From Candidatus Nitrotoga sp. 1052 (lineage in GTDB: Bacteria > Pseudomonadota > Gammaproteobacteria > Burkholderiales > Gallionellaceae): DNA of 64,000 bases. Shown here piece after piece: positions 17,845 to 26,704 of this stretch (position 1 is its first letter; every line of letters begins with the position of its first letter). The position numbers and the translations under genes are program-made. The notes beneath the pieces are model-generated. The model had not been told where the DNA came from. It worked only from the letters and a program-made list of their open reading frames with translations, and did not search any database. Where the stretch lies: positions 17,416 through 81,415 of the forward strand of contig NZ_CAKMHQ010000030.1 of the NCBI RefSeq assembly GCF_927312905.1. The letters run 5' to 3'.

Positions 17845-19965
17845 ATGTCCGATGCCGAAATGCTCTTACAGGAGGTCTCCACCTACCTGAAGCCCAAGGA
17901 TGTCGAACATATCCGGCAGGCACTTAAATTTAGTGGTCAAGCACACGAAGGTCAGCTACGCAAGTCCGGTGAGCCCTATATTTCGCATCCCATTGCCGTC
18001 GCTCGAATTCTCACACCACTGCATCTCGATGCGCAAGCCATAATGGCGGCATTACTGCATGACGTTGTGGAAGACACCCATATTAGTAATGAAGAAGTAG
18101 CCAATATATTCGGCAAATCGGTGGCCGAACTTGTTGATGGTTTGAGTAAGCTTGACAAGATTGAATTTCAGACCAAAGAGGATGCGCAAGCGGAAAATTT
18201 CCGTAAAATGCTGTTAGCGATGGCGCGTGACGTGCGCGTCATCCTGATTAAACTGGCCGACCGCCTGCACAACATGCGCACGCTAAAATCAATGTCTCGC
18301 GAAAAATGCGAGCGCATCGCGCGCGAGACCATGGAAATTTATGCACCCATTGCCAACCGCTTGGGCCTCAATGCCATTTATCAGGAATTGGAAGACTTAG
18401 GCTTCAAGCATCTGTACCCAAAGCGCTATGAAGTTCTGTCTAAGGCTCTCAAAGTCGCACGCGGTAATCGTCGTGAGGTTGTAGGCAAAATTCAGGAAGC
18501 CATTCGCCAGCGCCTGGAAGAGCATCACATCACTGCCCAAATACAAGGGCGCGAAAAACACCTATATGGCATCTACCAGAAAATGCAGGCAAAATCTCTG
18601 GCCTTCGCTCAAGTACAGGACATTTATGGCTTCCGCGTGATGGTGGATGATGTACCCTCCTGTTACCTGGCGCTGGGAGCGCTACATGCTTTATATAAAC
18701 CGATTCCAGGCAAATTTAAGGATTATATCGCCATCCCCAAGGCGAACGCTTATCAGTCGCTGCATACCACCCTGTTTGGGCCATACGGTACCCCCATCGA
18801 AGTGCAGATTCGCACTCAGGAAATGCACAAAATCGCAGAGGCTGGTGTCGCCTCGCACTGGTTATACAAGACCGCGCAAACATCATTCAATGATCTGCAC
18901 AAGAAGACCCACCAGTGGCTGCAAAGCTTATTGGAAAGCTTAAGCCAGAGCGGCGATTCGGTGGAGTTTCTTGAACACCTGAAGGTAGATTTATTCCCGG
19001 ATGAAGTTTACGTGTTTACTCCTAAAGGCAAAATTCTCGCGCTGCCACGTGGCGCAACGGCTGTGGACTTTGCTTATAGCGTGCATACCGACATCGGCAA
19101 TCGCTGTGTAGCTGTCAAAGTAAATTTTGAGCTGGCACCATTACGTGTCGAGATGAAAAATGGCGACCGCGTGGAAATCATCACCGCGACGCATGCTCAC
19201 CCCAATCCCGCATGGCTCAGCTATGTAGTCACCAGCAAGGCACGCAGCCAGATTCGTCATGCACTCAAAACTATGCATTTTGACGAATCCTCCGCGCTGG
19301 GGGAGCGCCTGCTGAACCAAGCTCTATCTTCACTTGGACTTAAAAAACAGGACATTGACAACAGCCGGTGGGAAAAGCTGCTCAAGGATACCGGTGTAAA
19401 ATCGCGCGAAGAAATCTTCGCTGACATTGCTCTGGGACGTCGCCTCAACATGGTTATTGCACGTCAGCTCGCACGTATCGGAGAGGCCGGCACTCTAGAA
19501 CATCCTGCGCTCAGCGGCGTAATCACTATCCTTGGCACGGAAGGTATGGCAGTACAGTTCGCAAAATGCTGTCGCCCCATTCCAGGAGACTCTATCATCG
19601 GCATTATCAAGAAAGGCCAAGGATTGGTAGTTCATACTCATGACTGCCCCGTGTTATGCAAGGGACGCGGCGGCATGGACAAATGGCTGGACGTGGTGTG
19701 GGACAAGCACATCAACAGACCCTTTGAGGTGAGCATTAAATTAATCGTAGCCAATCAGCGCGGCGTTCTGGCCAAGGTAGCAGCAGCGATTGCCGATGCC
19801 GAATCCAACATCGAAAATGTCCACTTCACCAATGAAGGTAATTACACTACACTGTATTTTACATTGCAGGTGAGCAACCGCATACACTTGGCCAACGTGA
19901 TGCGCGGCCTGCGCGGAATACCCGAGGTAATACGCATTACCAGGATCAAGAGCGCGCCTGCCTAG
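17845..19965 (+). CDS. spoT: Bifunctional (p)ppGpp synthetase/hydrolase
   Basis: Makes and degrades the stringent-response alarmone. 706 residues from ATG 17845, chosen because GGAGG lies 7 bases before it (an earlier ATG at 17812 has none). Order: HD hydrolase domain with intact HD (LLHDVVEDT, about 70-78), synthetase domain (YGIYQKMQAKS … IQTRTQE region), TGS (VYVFTPKGKILALPRGATAV) and C-terminal ACT domain. In the synthetase loop KFKDYIA is of the basic RxKD class seen in bifunctional enzymes, not the acidic ExDD of RelA. Confidence 0.96.
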   Translation: MSDAEMLLQEVSTYLKPKDVEHIRQALKFSGQAHEGQLRKSGEPYISHPIAVARILTPLHLDAQAIMAALLHDVVEDTHISNEEVANIFGKSVAELVDGLSKLDKIEFQTKEDAQAENFRKMLLAMARDVRVILIKLADRLHNMRTLKSMSREKCERIARETMEIYAPIANRLGLNAIYQELEDLGFKHLYPKRYEVLSKALKVARGNRREVVGKIQEAIRQRLEEHHITAQIQGREKHLYGIYQKMQAKSLAFAQVQDIYGFRVMVDDVPSCYLALGALHALYKPIPGKFKDYIAIPKANAYQSLHTTLFGPYGTPIEVQIRTQEMHKIAEAGVASHWLYKTAQTSFNDLHKKTHQWLQSLLESLSQSGDSVEFLEHLKVDLFPDEVYVFTPKGKILALPRGATAVDFAYSVHTDIGNRCVAVKVNFELAPLRVEMKNGDRVEIITATHAHPNPAWLSYVVTSKARSQIRHALKTMHFDESSALGERLLNQALSSLGLKKQDIDNSRWEKLLKDTGVKSREEIFADIALGRRLNMVIARQLARIGEAGTLEHPALSGVITILGTEGMAVQFAKCCRPIPGDSIIGIIKKGQGLVVHTHDCPVLCKGRGGMDKWLDVVWDKHINRPFEVSIKLIVANQRGVLAKVAAAIADAESNIENVHFTNEGNYTTLYFTLQVSNRIHLANVMRGLRGIPEVIRITRIKSAPA

Positions 19966-20088
19966 GGGGCACTTCTAAAAAATCCAGAGCTGTGATCATT
20001 TGCCTCACAGATTGCGTGCTAAAACATTCCATTCCAACTACTGCGTTGCATGAACTCTAAAACTTCACCCTATAGTCGGATTCAACAA

Positions 20089-20247
20089 AATTGTCGTTAC
20101 GCCCTAGCAGACTGTCGGACTTCGAGTTTTGAAACAGCGTAACATATTGTTTTTTATATATAAATTAATTTGATTAAATAATGGGCGCATCAATTTAATC
20201 AATGAGTTACAAGAGAAGTCCGACAGGCTCCTAGCGTCACGACAATT
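20089..20247. repeat. MITE-like element with long terminal inverted repeats and inner palindrome
   Basis: Left arm 20089-20123 and right arm 20215-20247 are imperfect inverted copies; the core GAAGTCCGACAG / CTGTCGGACTTC is perfect and the outer AATTGTCG / CGACAATT also match. The A/T-rich interior carries a second perfect pair, TTGATTAAAT (20170-20179) and ATTTAATCAA (20193-20202). There is no coding sequence. The layout fits a small non-autonomous mobile element or a large cruciform. It lies between spoT and arsS. Confidence 0.8.
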
Positions 20248-20282
20248 GATGTGGTACGGATTAATCACTCACTGAGGATGCT

Positions 20283-21242
20283 ATGCACGCCACCTTACCC
20301 CTGCTTCTGACTACGGATTTCCCAGCGCTACGCAGGAAGAAACTCGAAATATTGCAGGTCAACCTCGGTTATCGCTGCAATCAGACTTGTGTGCATTGTC
20401 ACGTCAATGCCGGCCCAAATCGTAAAGAAATGATGGATGAGGAAACGCTCAGTTTGATTCCGCAATTGCTGGCAGCACGCCAGATTGGCGTGCTGGATCT
20501 GACTGGTGGGGCGCCTGAGTTACACCACAAATTTCGTGATTTGGTGAGCAAAGCAACAGCCCTGGGAGTGCAAGTAATAGACCGCTGTAACCTGACAATT
20601 ATGTTTGAGCCTGGGCAGAACAATCTAGCCGAATTTCTTGCTGAGCATAGAGTGGAGGTAGTGGCCTCGCTGCCGTGTTATACCGCTGTCAATGTGGATA
20701 AACAGCGCGGTGACGGTGTGTTTGATAAAAGCATTGCCGCTCTCCAGCGCTTCAATTCATTGGGCTATGGCCAGGAAGGAAGCGGGCTTACCCTGAATCT
20801 TGTATACAACCCCCTCGGTCCAATGCTGCCACCAAAGCAAGGTGCGCTAGAGGCGGCCTACAAGCGCGAATTGCTCGAGCATTTCGGCATCGTCTTCAAT
20901 AAGCTGTTTGTGCTTGCCAATATGCCAATCCAGCGCTTTGGCAGTACGCTTATATCCAAGGGTCAACTCAATGAATATATTCGTTTGCTCAAGGAAAATT
21001 TCGCTGCCGGCAATCTTGCTAACGTAATGTGCCGCAATCTCGTCAGCGTGGATTGGCAGGGGTATCTTTACGATTGTGACTTTAACCAGCAACTCGGACT
21101 GGCTCTGCCGGGTGGGGAAAGGCCACATTTGCGCGAACTGATGGAAGCGGATTTGCATGGACAGCTGATTCGTGTGGCCGAGCACTGCTACGGCTGCACT
21201 GCAGGGCAGGGCAGCAGTTGTGGCGGAGCGCTGCACGGCTGA
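20283..21242 (+). CDS. arsS: Arsenosugar biosynthesis radical SAM protein ArsS
   Basis: Radical SAM enzyme proposed to join the SAM-derived 5'-deoxyadenosyl group to dimethylarsenic in arsenosugar formation. 319 residues. The 4Fe-4S motif CX3CX2C is C32, C36, C39 (RCNQTCVHCH), followed by LTGGAPELH; the C-terminal auxiliary region ends CYGCTAGQGSSCGGALHG, typical of the family. GAGG precedes ATG 20283. The next gene starts 9 bases after the stop. arsM, the usual arsenic methyltransferase partner, is not in the window. Confidence 0.93.
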   Translation: MHATLPLLLTTDFPALRRKKLEILQVNLGYRCNQTCVHCHVNAGPNRKEMMDEETLSLIPQLLAARQIGVLDLTGGAPELHHKFRDLVSKATALGVQVIDRCNLTIMFEPGQNNLAEFLAEHRVEVVASLPCYTAVNVDKQRGDGVFDKSIAALQRFNSLGYGQEGSGLTLNLVYNPLGPMLPPKQGALEAAYKRELLEHFGIVFNKLFVLANMPIQRFGSTLISKGQLNEYIRLLKENFAAGNLANVMCRNLVSVDWQGYLYDCDFNQQLGLALPGGERPHLRELMEADLHGQLIRVAEHCYGCTAGQGSSCGGALHG

Positions 21243-21251
21243 AGTGCCGAT

Positions 21252-23402
21252 ATGAAAAAATTTATTCTATTACTGCTGGTTGCGCTCATCATTGCACTGT
21301 TCTTCGGACTTGATCTTGACCAATACTTTACGCTGAATGCGCTCAAGGCCAGTCAAGAAAAATTCACGATTTTTCAATCGGAGTCACCGTGGATGGTCGC
21401 GCTAGGAGTTTTTGTGCTGTACGTCATGGTTACGGCACTGTCACTACCCGGCGCTACAATCATGACATTGGCTATTGGCGCGTTGTTTGGGCTGTGGGTT
21501 GGAACAATCCTGGTGTCCTTTGCATCTAGCATCGGTGCTACGGCGGCATTCCTGGTTTCACGCTATGTACTACGCGACGTAGTTCAGCACCGCTTCGGTG
21601 ACAAGCTTAAGGCAATCAATGAAGGCATGGAGAAAGACGGTGCGCTCTATCTTTTTACACTGCGCCTTGTACCTGTTTTTCCATTTTTCCTGATTAACTT
21701 GTTGATGGGTCTGACCCCGATCCATACTCGCACCTTTTACTGGGTCAGTCAGCTTGGCATGTTGGCAGGAACCATTGTGTATGTGAACGCAGGTACCCAG
21801 CTTGCACAGCTTGATAGCCTTTCAGGTATTGTCTCGCCGGTGCTATTACTGTCCTTTGCCTTGCTAGGCATGTTCCCATTGATTGCCAAATGGATCAGCC
21901 GTGGGATACAAAAACGACGTATTTATGCGCGCTGGCAGCGACCGCAATCATTCGACCGCAATTTGATTGTGATTGGCGGTGGCGCTGCCGGTTTGGTTTC
22001 GGCTTACATCGCAGCAGCCGTCAAGGCGAAGGTCACGCTGGTGGAAGCTGACAAAATGGGCGGCGACTGTCTGAATTCCGGTTGCGTACCGAGTAAGGCG
22101 CTTATCAAGAGCGCGAAGCTCGCACATCAGATGGCGACGGCGGATCGTTACGGATTGGAACACTCGACTCCGCTCTTTAGCTTCAAGGCAATAATGTCAC
22201 GCGTTTACGATGTCATCCGTACCATCGAGCCCCATGACAGCGTGGAGCGATATACCCGGCTCGGCGTGGAAGTGCTGCAAGGTTATGCGAAAATCATTGA
22301 TCCATGGACAGTGGAAATCACGCTTAACAATGGCGCAATCCATCGCTTAACTACCCGCAGCATCGTTATAGCTGCGGGCGCGCGCCCCTTCGTTCCACCC
22401 CTGCCGGGCATTGAGGACGTGGGCTACGTGACCAGCCATACATTGTGGGAGGAACTTGCCAAACTCGATGAAGTACCGAAAAATTTAGTGATATTGGGTG
22501 GTGGACCGATTGGTTGCGAGTTAGCTCAGAGCTTTGCGCGCCTGGGTTCGCAGGTTACACAAATAGAAAGGTCATCGCGCATCATGATACGCGAGGATGT
22601 GGAGGTATCGGCGCTAGCTCGTAATGCGCTTGAAAATGATGGGGTCAAAATTCTTACTAACCACGAAGCTCTGCGCTGTGAGAAGATCGGAGATAAAAAA
22701 ATATTGGTAGTCGAACGCAACGGTGTCGAGCAACGTATCGAATTCGATGTCTTGCTCTGTGCCGTTGGCCGAGTAGCACGACTCAGTGGTTTCGGTCTGG
22801 AAGAATTAGACATTCCAACGCAACGCACTGTGGTCACTAATGAGTATCTCGAAACTATTTATCCCAATATTTACGCCGCCGGCGATGTTGCCGGTCCGTA
22901 CCAGTTCACTCACACCGCAGCTCATCAGGCTTGGTTCGCCACCGTGAACGCCCTATTTGGGGAATTCAAGCGGTTCAAGGTGGATTATTCCGTAGTGCCA
23001 TGGGCCACCTTCATCGATCCAGAAGTGGCGCGGGTCGGGCTTAATGTACAAGAGGCCCAAGAAAAAAATATCCCGCATGAGGTTACCCGTTATGACATCA
23101 ACGACCTCGACCGTGCCATTGCTGATAGTACAGCGTACGGCTTCGTGAAAGTACTCACTGTCCCCGGCAAAGACAAAATTCTGGGTGTCACCATCGTCGG
23201 CGAACATGCTTCTGACCTGTTGGCTGAGTATGTCCTGGCGATGCGGCATGGGCTGGGGCTCAATAAAATTCTCGGCACCATCCACACCTATCCAACATTG
23301 TCTGAGGCGAACAAGTACGCAGCAGGTGAATGGAAGCGCGCGCACGCGCCGCAACGGCTGCTTGCGTGGGCCCAACGTTATCACGCATGGAAGCGAGGTT
23401 AA
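21252..23402 (+). CDS. VTT (TVP38/TMEM64) membrane domain fused to FAD-dependent disulfide reductase
   Basis: 716 residues in two parts. Residues 1-225 form a multi-helix VTT/SNARE-associated membrane domain (LSLPGATIMTLAIGALFG, FLVSRYVLRD, RLVPVFPFFLINLLMG). Residues about 236-716 are a pyridine nucleotide-disulfide oxidoreductase like mercuric reductase or lipoamide dehydrogenase: FAD site IGGGAAGLVS, redox pair C273/C278 (GGDCLNSGCVPSK), NAD(P) site VILGGGPIGCELA and the dimerisation tail with HTYPTLSEANKYAAGEWKR. There is no N-terminal HMA domain or C-terminal cysteine pair, so mercury reduction is unlikely. Sits in the arsenosugar operon; substrate unknown. Confidence 0.93.
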   Translation: MKKFILLLLVALIIALFFGLDLDQYFTLNALKASQEKFTIFQSESPWMVALGVFVLYVMVTALSLPGATIMTLAIGALFGLWVGTILVSFASSIGATAAFLVSRYVLRDVVQHRFGDKLKAINEGMEKDGALYLFTLRLVPVFPFFLINLLMGLTPIHTRTFYWVSQLGMLAGTIVYVNAGTQLAQLDSLSGIVSPVLLLSFALLGMFPLIAKWISRGIQKRRIYARWQRPQSFDRNLIVIGGGAAGLVSAYIAAAVKAKVTLVEADKMGGDCLNSGCVPSKALIKSAKLAHQMATADRYGLEHSTPLFSFKAIMSRVYDVIRTIEPHDSVERYTRLGVEVLQGYAKIIDPWTVEITLNNGAIHRLTTRSIVIAAGARPFVPPLPGIEDVGYVTSHTLWEELAKLDEVPKNLVILGGGPIGCELAQSFARLGSQVTQIERSSRIMIREDVEVSALARNALENDGVKILTNHEALRCEKIGDKKILVVERNGVEQRIEFDVLLCAVGRVARLSGFGLEELDIPTQRTVVTNEYLETIYPNIYAAGDVAGPYQFTHTAAHQAWFATVNALFGEFKRFKVDYSVVPWATFIDPEVARVGLNVQEAQEKNIPHEVTRYDINDLDRAIADSTAYGFVKVLTVPGKDKILGVTIVGEHASDLLAEYVLAMRHGLGLNKILGTIHTYPTLSEANKYAAGEWKRAHAPQRLLAWAQRYHAWKRG

Positions 23403-23405
23403 GCC

Positions 23406-23639
23406 ATGCAGACATTCCTTTGTATCATCCGTTTGCTGATTAGCAGTGTTTGGGCACAAGCAGTCAGTTTCAATCCCGATAAGTGGAGTCGCCTACTTGT
23501 GGCTAATTGTGTACAACTTGAAACATATCTCGCTGTCACCTCCAATGAGGGCGATGTAAAGTGGCTGAAATCTGGAACTATAATCATCAGCTATATGGAC
23601 TATGACAGGCGCTTGAATTGCATTGAATGCCGCATGTAA
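23406..23639 (+). pseudogene. Small ORF, possible truncated exported protein
   Basis: 77 codons from ATG 23406, 3 bases after the reductase gene, to TAA overlapping the next ATG (TAATG). The N-terminus looks like a signal peptide (MQTFLCIIRLLISSVWAQA) and VSFNPDKWSRLL recalls the opening of DUF547 proteins, which I recall seeing near arsenosugar genes. The rest does not fit. Either a short exported protein or a deletion relic; tight spacing shows it is at least translated through. Confidence 0.4.
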
Positions 23640-24313
23640 TGAAGTTGTCGATTATTATTCCAGTACTCAATGAAGCCGATGGCTTACCAAGTTTTATTGA
23701 CCGTCTCATGTTTTTACGGATCAGTAGCACAGAGGTCATCGTGGTGGACGGCGGTAGCAAGGATGCCTCCACCCAAGTGGCATCCCGCGACGGAATTCAG
23801 GTAATCCAAGCCGAGCGTGGCCGCGCTCGACAAATGAACGCGGGAGCGGCTATTGCGCACGGCGATGTTTTGCTGTTTCTGCACGCCGACACCGCGTTAC
23901 CGCCGTTCGCGGATCAACTGATTAAAGGTGCGCTCGCCCTGAACGGACGTGTATGGGGGCGCTTCGATGTCCGCATAAATGGGCGGCCATTCATGCTGCG
24001 AGTCATTGGCCATCTGATGAATTGGCGCTCGCGCTTGACGGGCATCGCCACCGGAGACCAAGCCATTTTTGTGACCCGATCAGCCTTTGAATCTGTCGAT
24101 GGTTTCCCCGATCAGCCATTGATGGAGGACATCGAATTGTCTAAACGTTTGCTAATGCTATCCCGCCCGATATGTTTGGCAGATCAGGTTATTACCTCTG
24201 GCCGTCGCTGGGAAGCTCACGGAGTGTGGCGCACGATATTCATAATGTGGCGACTGCGCTGGGCATACTGGCGTGGCGTGCCTGCCAGCGAGCTGGCTAA
24301 AATATACCGATGA
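23639..24313 (+). CDS. TIGR04283-family glycosyltransferase (arsenosugar cluster)
   Basis: GT-A family 2 glycosyltransferase. N-terminus MKLSIIIPVLNEADGL, then VIVVDGGSKDAS and the nucleotide-sugar motif FLHADTALP; EDIELSKRL matches the family's ED acid site. 224 residues from ATG 23639, which overlaps the preceding TAA; an upstream in-frame ATG (23627) is possible. The last four bases overlap the following gene. Function in arsenosugar assembly is inferred from the pairing with arsS. Confidence 0.9.
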   Translation: MKLSIIIPVLNEADGLPSFIDRLMFLRISSTEVIVVDGGSKDASTQVASRDGIQVIQAERGRARQMNAGAAIAHGDVLLFLHADTALPPFADQLIKGALALNGRVWGRFDVRINGRPFMLRVIGHLMNWRSRLTGIATGDQAIFVTRSAFESVDGFPDQPLMEDIELSKRLLMLSRPICLADQVITSGRRWEAHGVWRTIFIMWRLRWAYWRGVPASELAKIYR

Positions 24314-24927
24314 CAAGAATTATTATTTTCGCCAAAGCGCCACAGCCGGGTTTTGCCAAGACACGGCTAATCCCTGCTCTTGGGCAAGAAGGTGCGGCCA
24401 GACTTGCGCGCCGTATGCTGGAAGAGACGCTATGCAGTGCGATTGAGGCAGAGATCGGCCCAGTTGAATTATGTGCGACGCCGGAAATCGCTTCACCGTC
24501 TTGGCTTGGCGTAAATATCCCCAATCGAGTAAAGATCAGCACACAAGGCGATGGTGATTTGGGTGCGCGACTCGCTCGGGCAGTGCAACGCGGGATCGAG
24601 AATGCAGACTCTGTGTTACTGGTGGGTACCGACTGCGTTGAAATGAGCACGCTGCTCTTGCGCGAAGCATCAGCCTCACTTGAGCACAACGTTGCGTTCA
24701 TTCACCCCACTACAGATGGTGGCTATGCTTTACTTGGACTCACTCAATTTCATCCAATTCTGTTCCAGGATGTCGCTTGGAGTACGAATTGCGTCGCCTT
24801 AGAGACTATCTCTCGCATTGAACAATTAGGCTGGTCGCTACAAATTGGCGCGCTGCTGCATGACGTTGACGAACCAGAGGATTTGATGCATGTCCCTGCG
24901 AATTGGCTGCGGACATGTCATACCTAA
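24310..24927 (+). CDS. TIGR04282-family glycosyltransferase (arsenosugar cluster)
   Basis: 205-residue GT-A-like protein (DUF2064) starting MTRIIIFAKAPQPGFAKTRL, with VLLVGTDCVEMS as the metal/nucleotide site and TTDGGYALLGL. It overlaps the previous glycosyltransferase by ATGA. These two families routinely occur as a pair with ArsS. Last intact gene of the cluster; an IS3 relic follows. Confidence 0.9.
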   Translation: MTRIIIFAKAPQPGFAKTRLIPALGQEGAARLARRMLEETLCSAIEAEIGPVELCATPEIASPSWLGVNIPNRVKISTQGDGDLGARLARAVQRGIENADSVLLVGTDCVEMSTLLLREASASLEHNVAFIHPTTDGGYALLGLTQFHPILFQDVAWSTNCVALETISRIEQLGWSLQIGALLHDVDEPEDLMHVPANWLRTCHT

Positions 24928-24959
24928 TTTTGACGTTTGGCTTGCATCTTGGGCGATAA

Positions 24960-25073
24960 TGAGGTCGGTTGGCAATAATGGAGTCCAATGGGTTAAACAG
25001 CGAGCTGAATTTCATAATGCCGCTGCGTGAAAGCAGCGAGTGCCAAGTAGTCAAGGCGGGCCTGCTTCCGCCA
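24960..25073 (-). mobile_element. IS3-family transposase tail and terminal inverted repeat (relic)
   Basis: On the minus strand, 25073-24993 encode WRKQARLDYLALAAFTQRHY then EIQLAV and stop, the end of an IS3-type OrfB integrase (…Y.RKQARL.YLSP.AFTQ). Six bases past the stop comes a 28-base terminal repeat, 24987-24960, reading TGGACTCCATTATTGCCAAC onward to CGACCTCA. Upstream coding is damaged and in other frames. A sister copy of this end is at 31438-31595. Confidence 0.75.
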
Positions 25074-25087
25074 AGCCAGCTAAGTAC

Positions 25088-25429
25088 AGCCAGTTCGTCA
25101 GTGCGTTCCTGGCCTGCTTGACCGCGATGAAGACCTCTTTAAGCTCGCATTTGCGATCTCCTTAATCCGCTGAAAACCTACACCAGTACTTACTATTCAA
25201 CAAATTGAGCTCGCTTGATTGAGGAAAGTAGGTTTATAAGACATGAATAATTATAAGACATGAATAATCTAGAAAATATTTTTGACCATCCGCATGGAAA
25301 GTTTGGCTGGTTAGATGGTTTGTTACAGTTGATCATTTTAGTGTCCGATTGGGGCCAATGGCGTAATGAATGGGTAGCAGACAAATTAGTGCTCAATTGG
25401 GTAACCGCGTGCAACTTGGCTCGCAATAC
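25088..25429. other. Intergenic debris with a 17-bp tandem duplication
   Basis: No recognised gene. TTATAAGACATGAATAA occurs twice head-to-tail (25234-25250, 25251-25267). A 57-codon plus frame from ATG 25260 to 25433 (…FDHPHGKFGWLDGLLQLI…) has no family I know and runs into the next gene; possibly a remnant. Confidence 0.45.
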
Positions 25430-26422
25430 ATGAATTCTTGCATGATTGAAGTTGCCGTTGGCGTGTTGTTACGCGAGGTTAATGGTGAAGCAGATGCGCC
25501 CACCGTAAATTGCACCTTGCGAGGGCAGTGCACATATGGCAGTTTCCTGCTGGCGCAGCGGCCGGAAGGAAAGTCTTACGCGGGCTTCTGGGAGTTTCCG
25601 GGCGGTAAAGTTGAAGAGGGCGAAACACTGCTGCAAGCGCTGGAACGAGAACTGCACGAAGAGTTAGGCATTAAAATTGCGACTGCTTATCCTTGGCTGA
25701 CACGCTTGCACATTTATACACACGCTACAGTGAGACTGAATTTCTTTCGTATCACTGTATGGCAGGGCGAGCTTCATGGCAAAGAAAATCAACAACTGAG
25801 TTGGCAAACCCCTTCCAATTTGACAATATCCCCAGTGCTTCCGGCCAATATATTTGTCCTCCGTGCGCTGCAATTCCCACCTTTGTATGCCATTAGTAAT
25901 GCTGCCGAGTTGGGTAGTGAAAAGTTTATGGAACGTTTACAAGTTGCGCTAGAAAATGGCTTGAAGTTGGTGCAGATGCGCGAACCTGTTTTGTCGCGCG
26001 AAGCTATGCGTGAATTGTCTTTGCGTGTGGTGCAACTGGCACACATATACGGCGCGCAAGTGCTAATTAACAGTGATATTGAGCTGGCTAATGAAATTGG
26101 CGCGGACGGTGTGCATTTGAATAGTACCCAGCTTGCTGCATGTAATTCACGTCCCAGCTTGACTTGGTGTGCGGCATCCTGTCACAACGCCGACGAACTA
26201 CAACGAGCCAATAATCTGGGCTTCGATTTCGTGGTGCTAAGTCCTGTATTGCCCACTCGCAGTCATCCCGATGCAACACATTTAGGCTGGCAGGCATTTG
26301 CAACAATGGCAGCAAATTCGGCCATTCCGGTGTTTGCGCTGGGTGGATTATGTTGTGACGACATGGAGAAGGCCTGGCTGCATGGTGCGCATGGCATTGC
26401 GATGTTGCATCAGGCTTGGTGA
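25430..26422 (+). CDS. Nudix hydrolase fused to thiamine-phosphate-synthase-like domain
   Basis: A MutT-type 8-oxo-dGTP diphosphohydrolase domain joined to a ThiE-like barrel, a known proteobacterial fusion. 330 residues from ATG 25430 (ATG 25442 is an alternative; neither has a good ribosome site). The Nudix box [20 protein letters not shown] through ELGI is at about 58-81. The ThiE-like part (155-330) has [29 protein letters not shown] and ALGGL. It lacks a standard thi operon context, so its thiamine role is uncertain; the first domain likely sanitises oxidised nucleotides. Confidence 0.92.
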   Translation: MNSCMIEVAVGVLLREVNGEADAPTVNCTLRGQCTYGSFLLAQRPEGKSYAGFWEFPGGKVEEGETLLQALERELHEELGIKIATAYPWLTRLHIYTHATVRLNFFRITVWQGELHGKENQQLSWQTPSNLTISPVLPANIFVLRALQFPPLYAISNAAELGSEKFMERLQVALENGLKLVQMREPVLSREAMRELSLRVVQLAHIYGAQVLINSDIELANEIGADGVHLNSTQLAACNSRPSLTWCAASCHNADELQRANNLGFDFVVLSPVLPTRSHPDATHLGWQAFATMAANSAIPVFALGGLCCDDMEKAWLHGAHGIAMLHQAW

Positions 26423-26601
26423 GAAGGTTCCTCTTCCGAGTTGCTCTCGGACTGCGGGATGCGATAACTTTCCGTGGCCCACTGTCCCAAGTCAATTAAT
26501 TTGCAGCGCTCGCTGCAAAATGGGCGATAGGGACTGTCATTATTCCACGTCACTTCTTTTTTACATTGCGGACAAGTGACAATAGTTGTTTTTTTCACCA
26601 T
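26410..26601 (-). CDS. yacG: YacG, zinc-binding DNA gyrase inhibitor
   Basis: 63-residue protein with one zinc finger: C10, C13, C29, C33 (TCPQCKKEV … [15 protein letters not shown]). E. coli YacG binds GyrB and inhibits gyrase. The order yacG-zapD-coaE-pilD on one strand is typical. Its end overlaps the convergent Nudix/ThiE gene by 13 bases. Confidence 0.95.
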   Translation of the reverse strand: MVKKTTIVTCPQCKKEVTWNNDSPYRPFCSERCKLIDLGQWATESYRIPQSESNSEEEPSHQA

Positions 26602-26704
26602 GGCGTATTCCTGTTTTCAAATAAACGGATCAAAAAACATTTCATTTCCAGCTCATCACTCACTTGTGGGAGGATGGCGTCAGTCATTAAATTGACAAGC
26701 GCAA

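Noticed and set aside
21252..23402. Mercuric reductase merA
   Set aside because: The reductase half is similar, but there is no mer operon, no HMA domain and no C-terminal CC pair.
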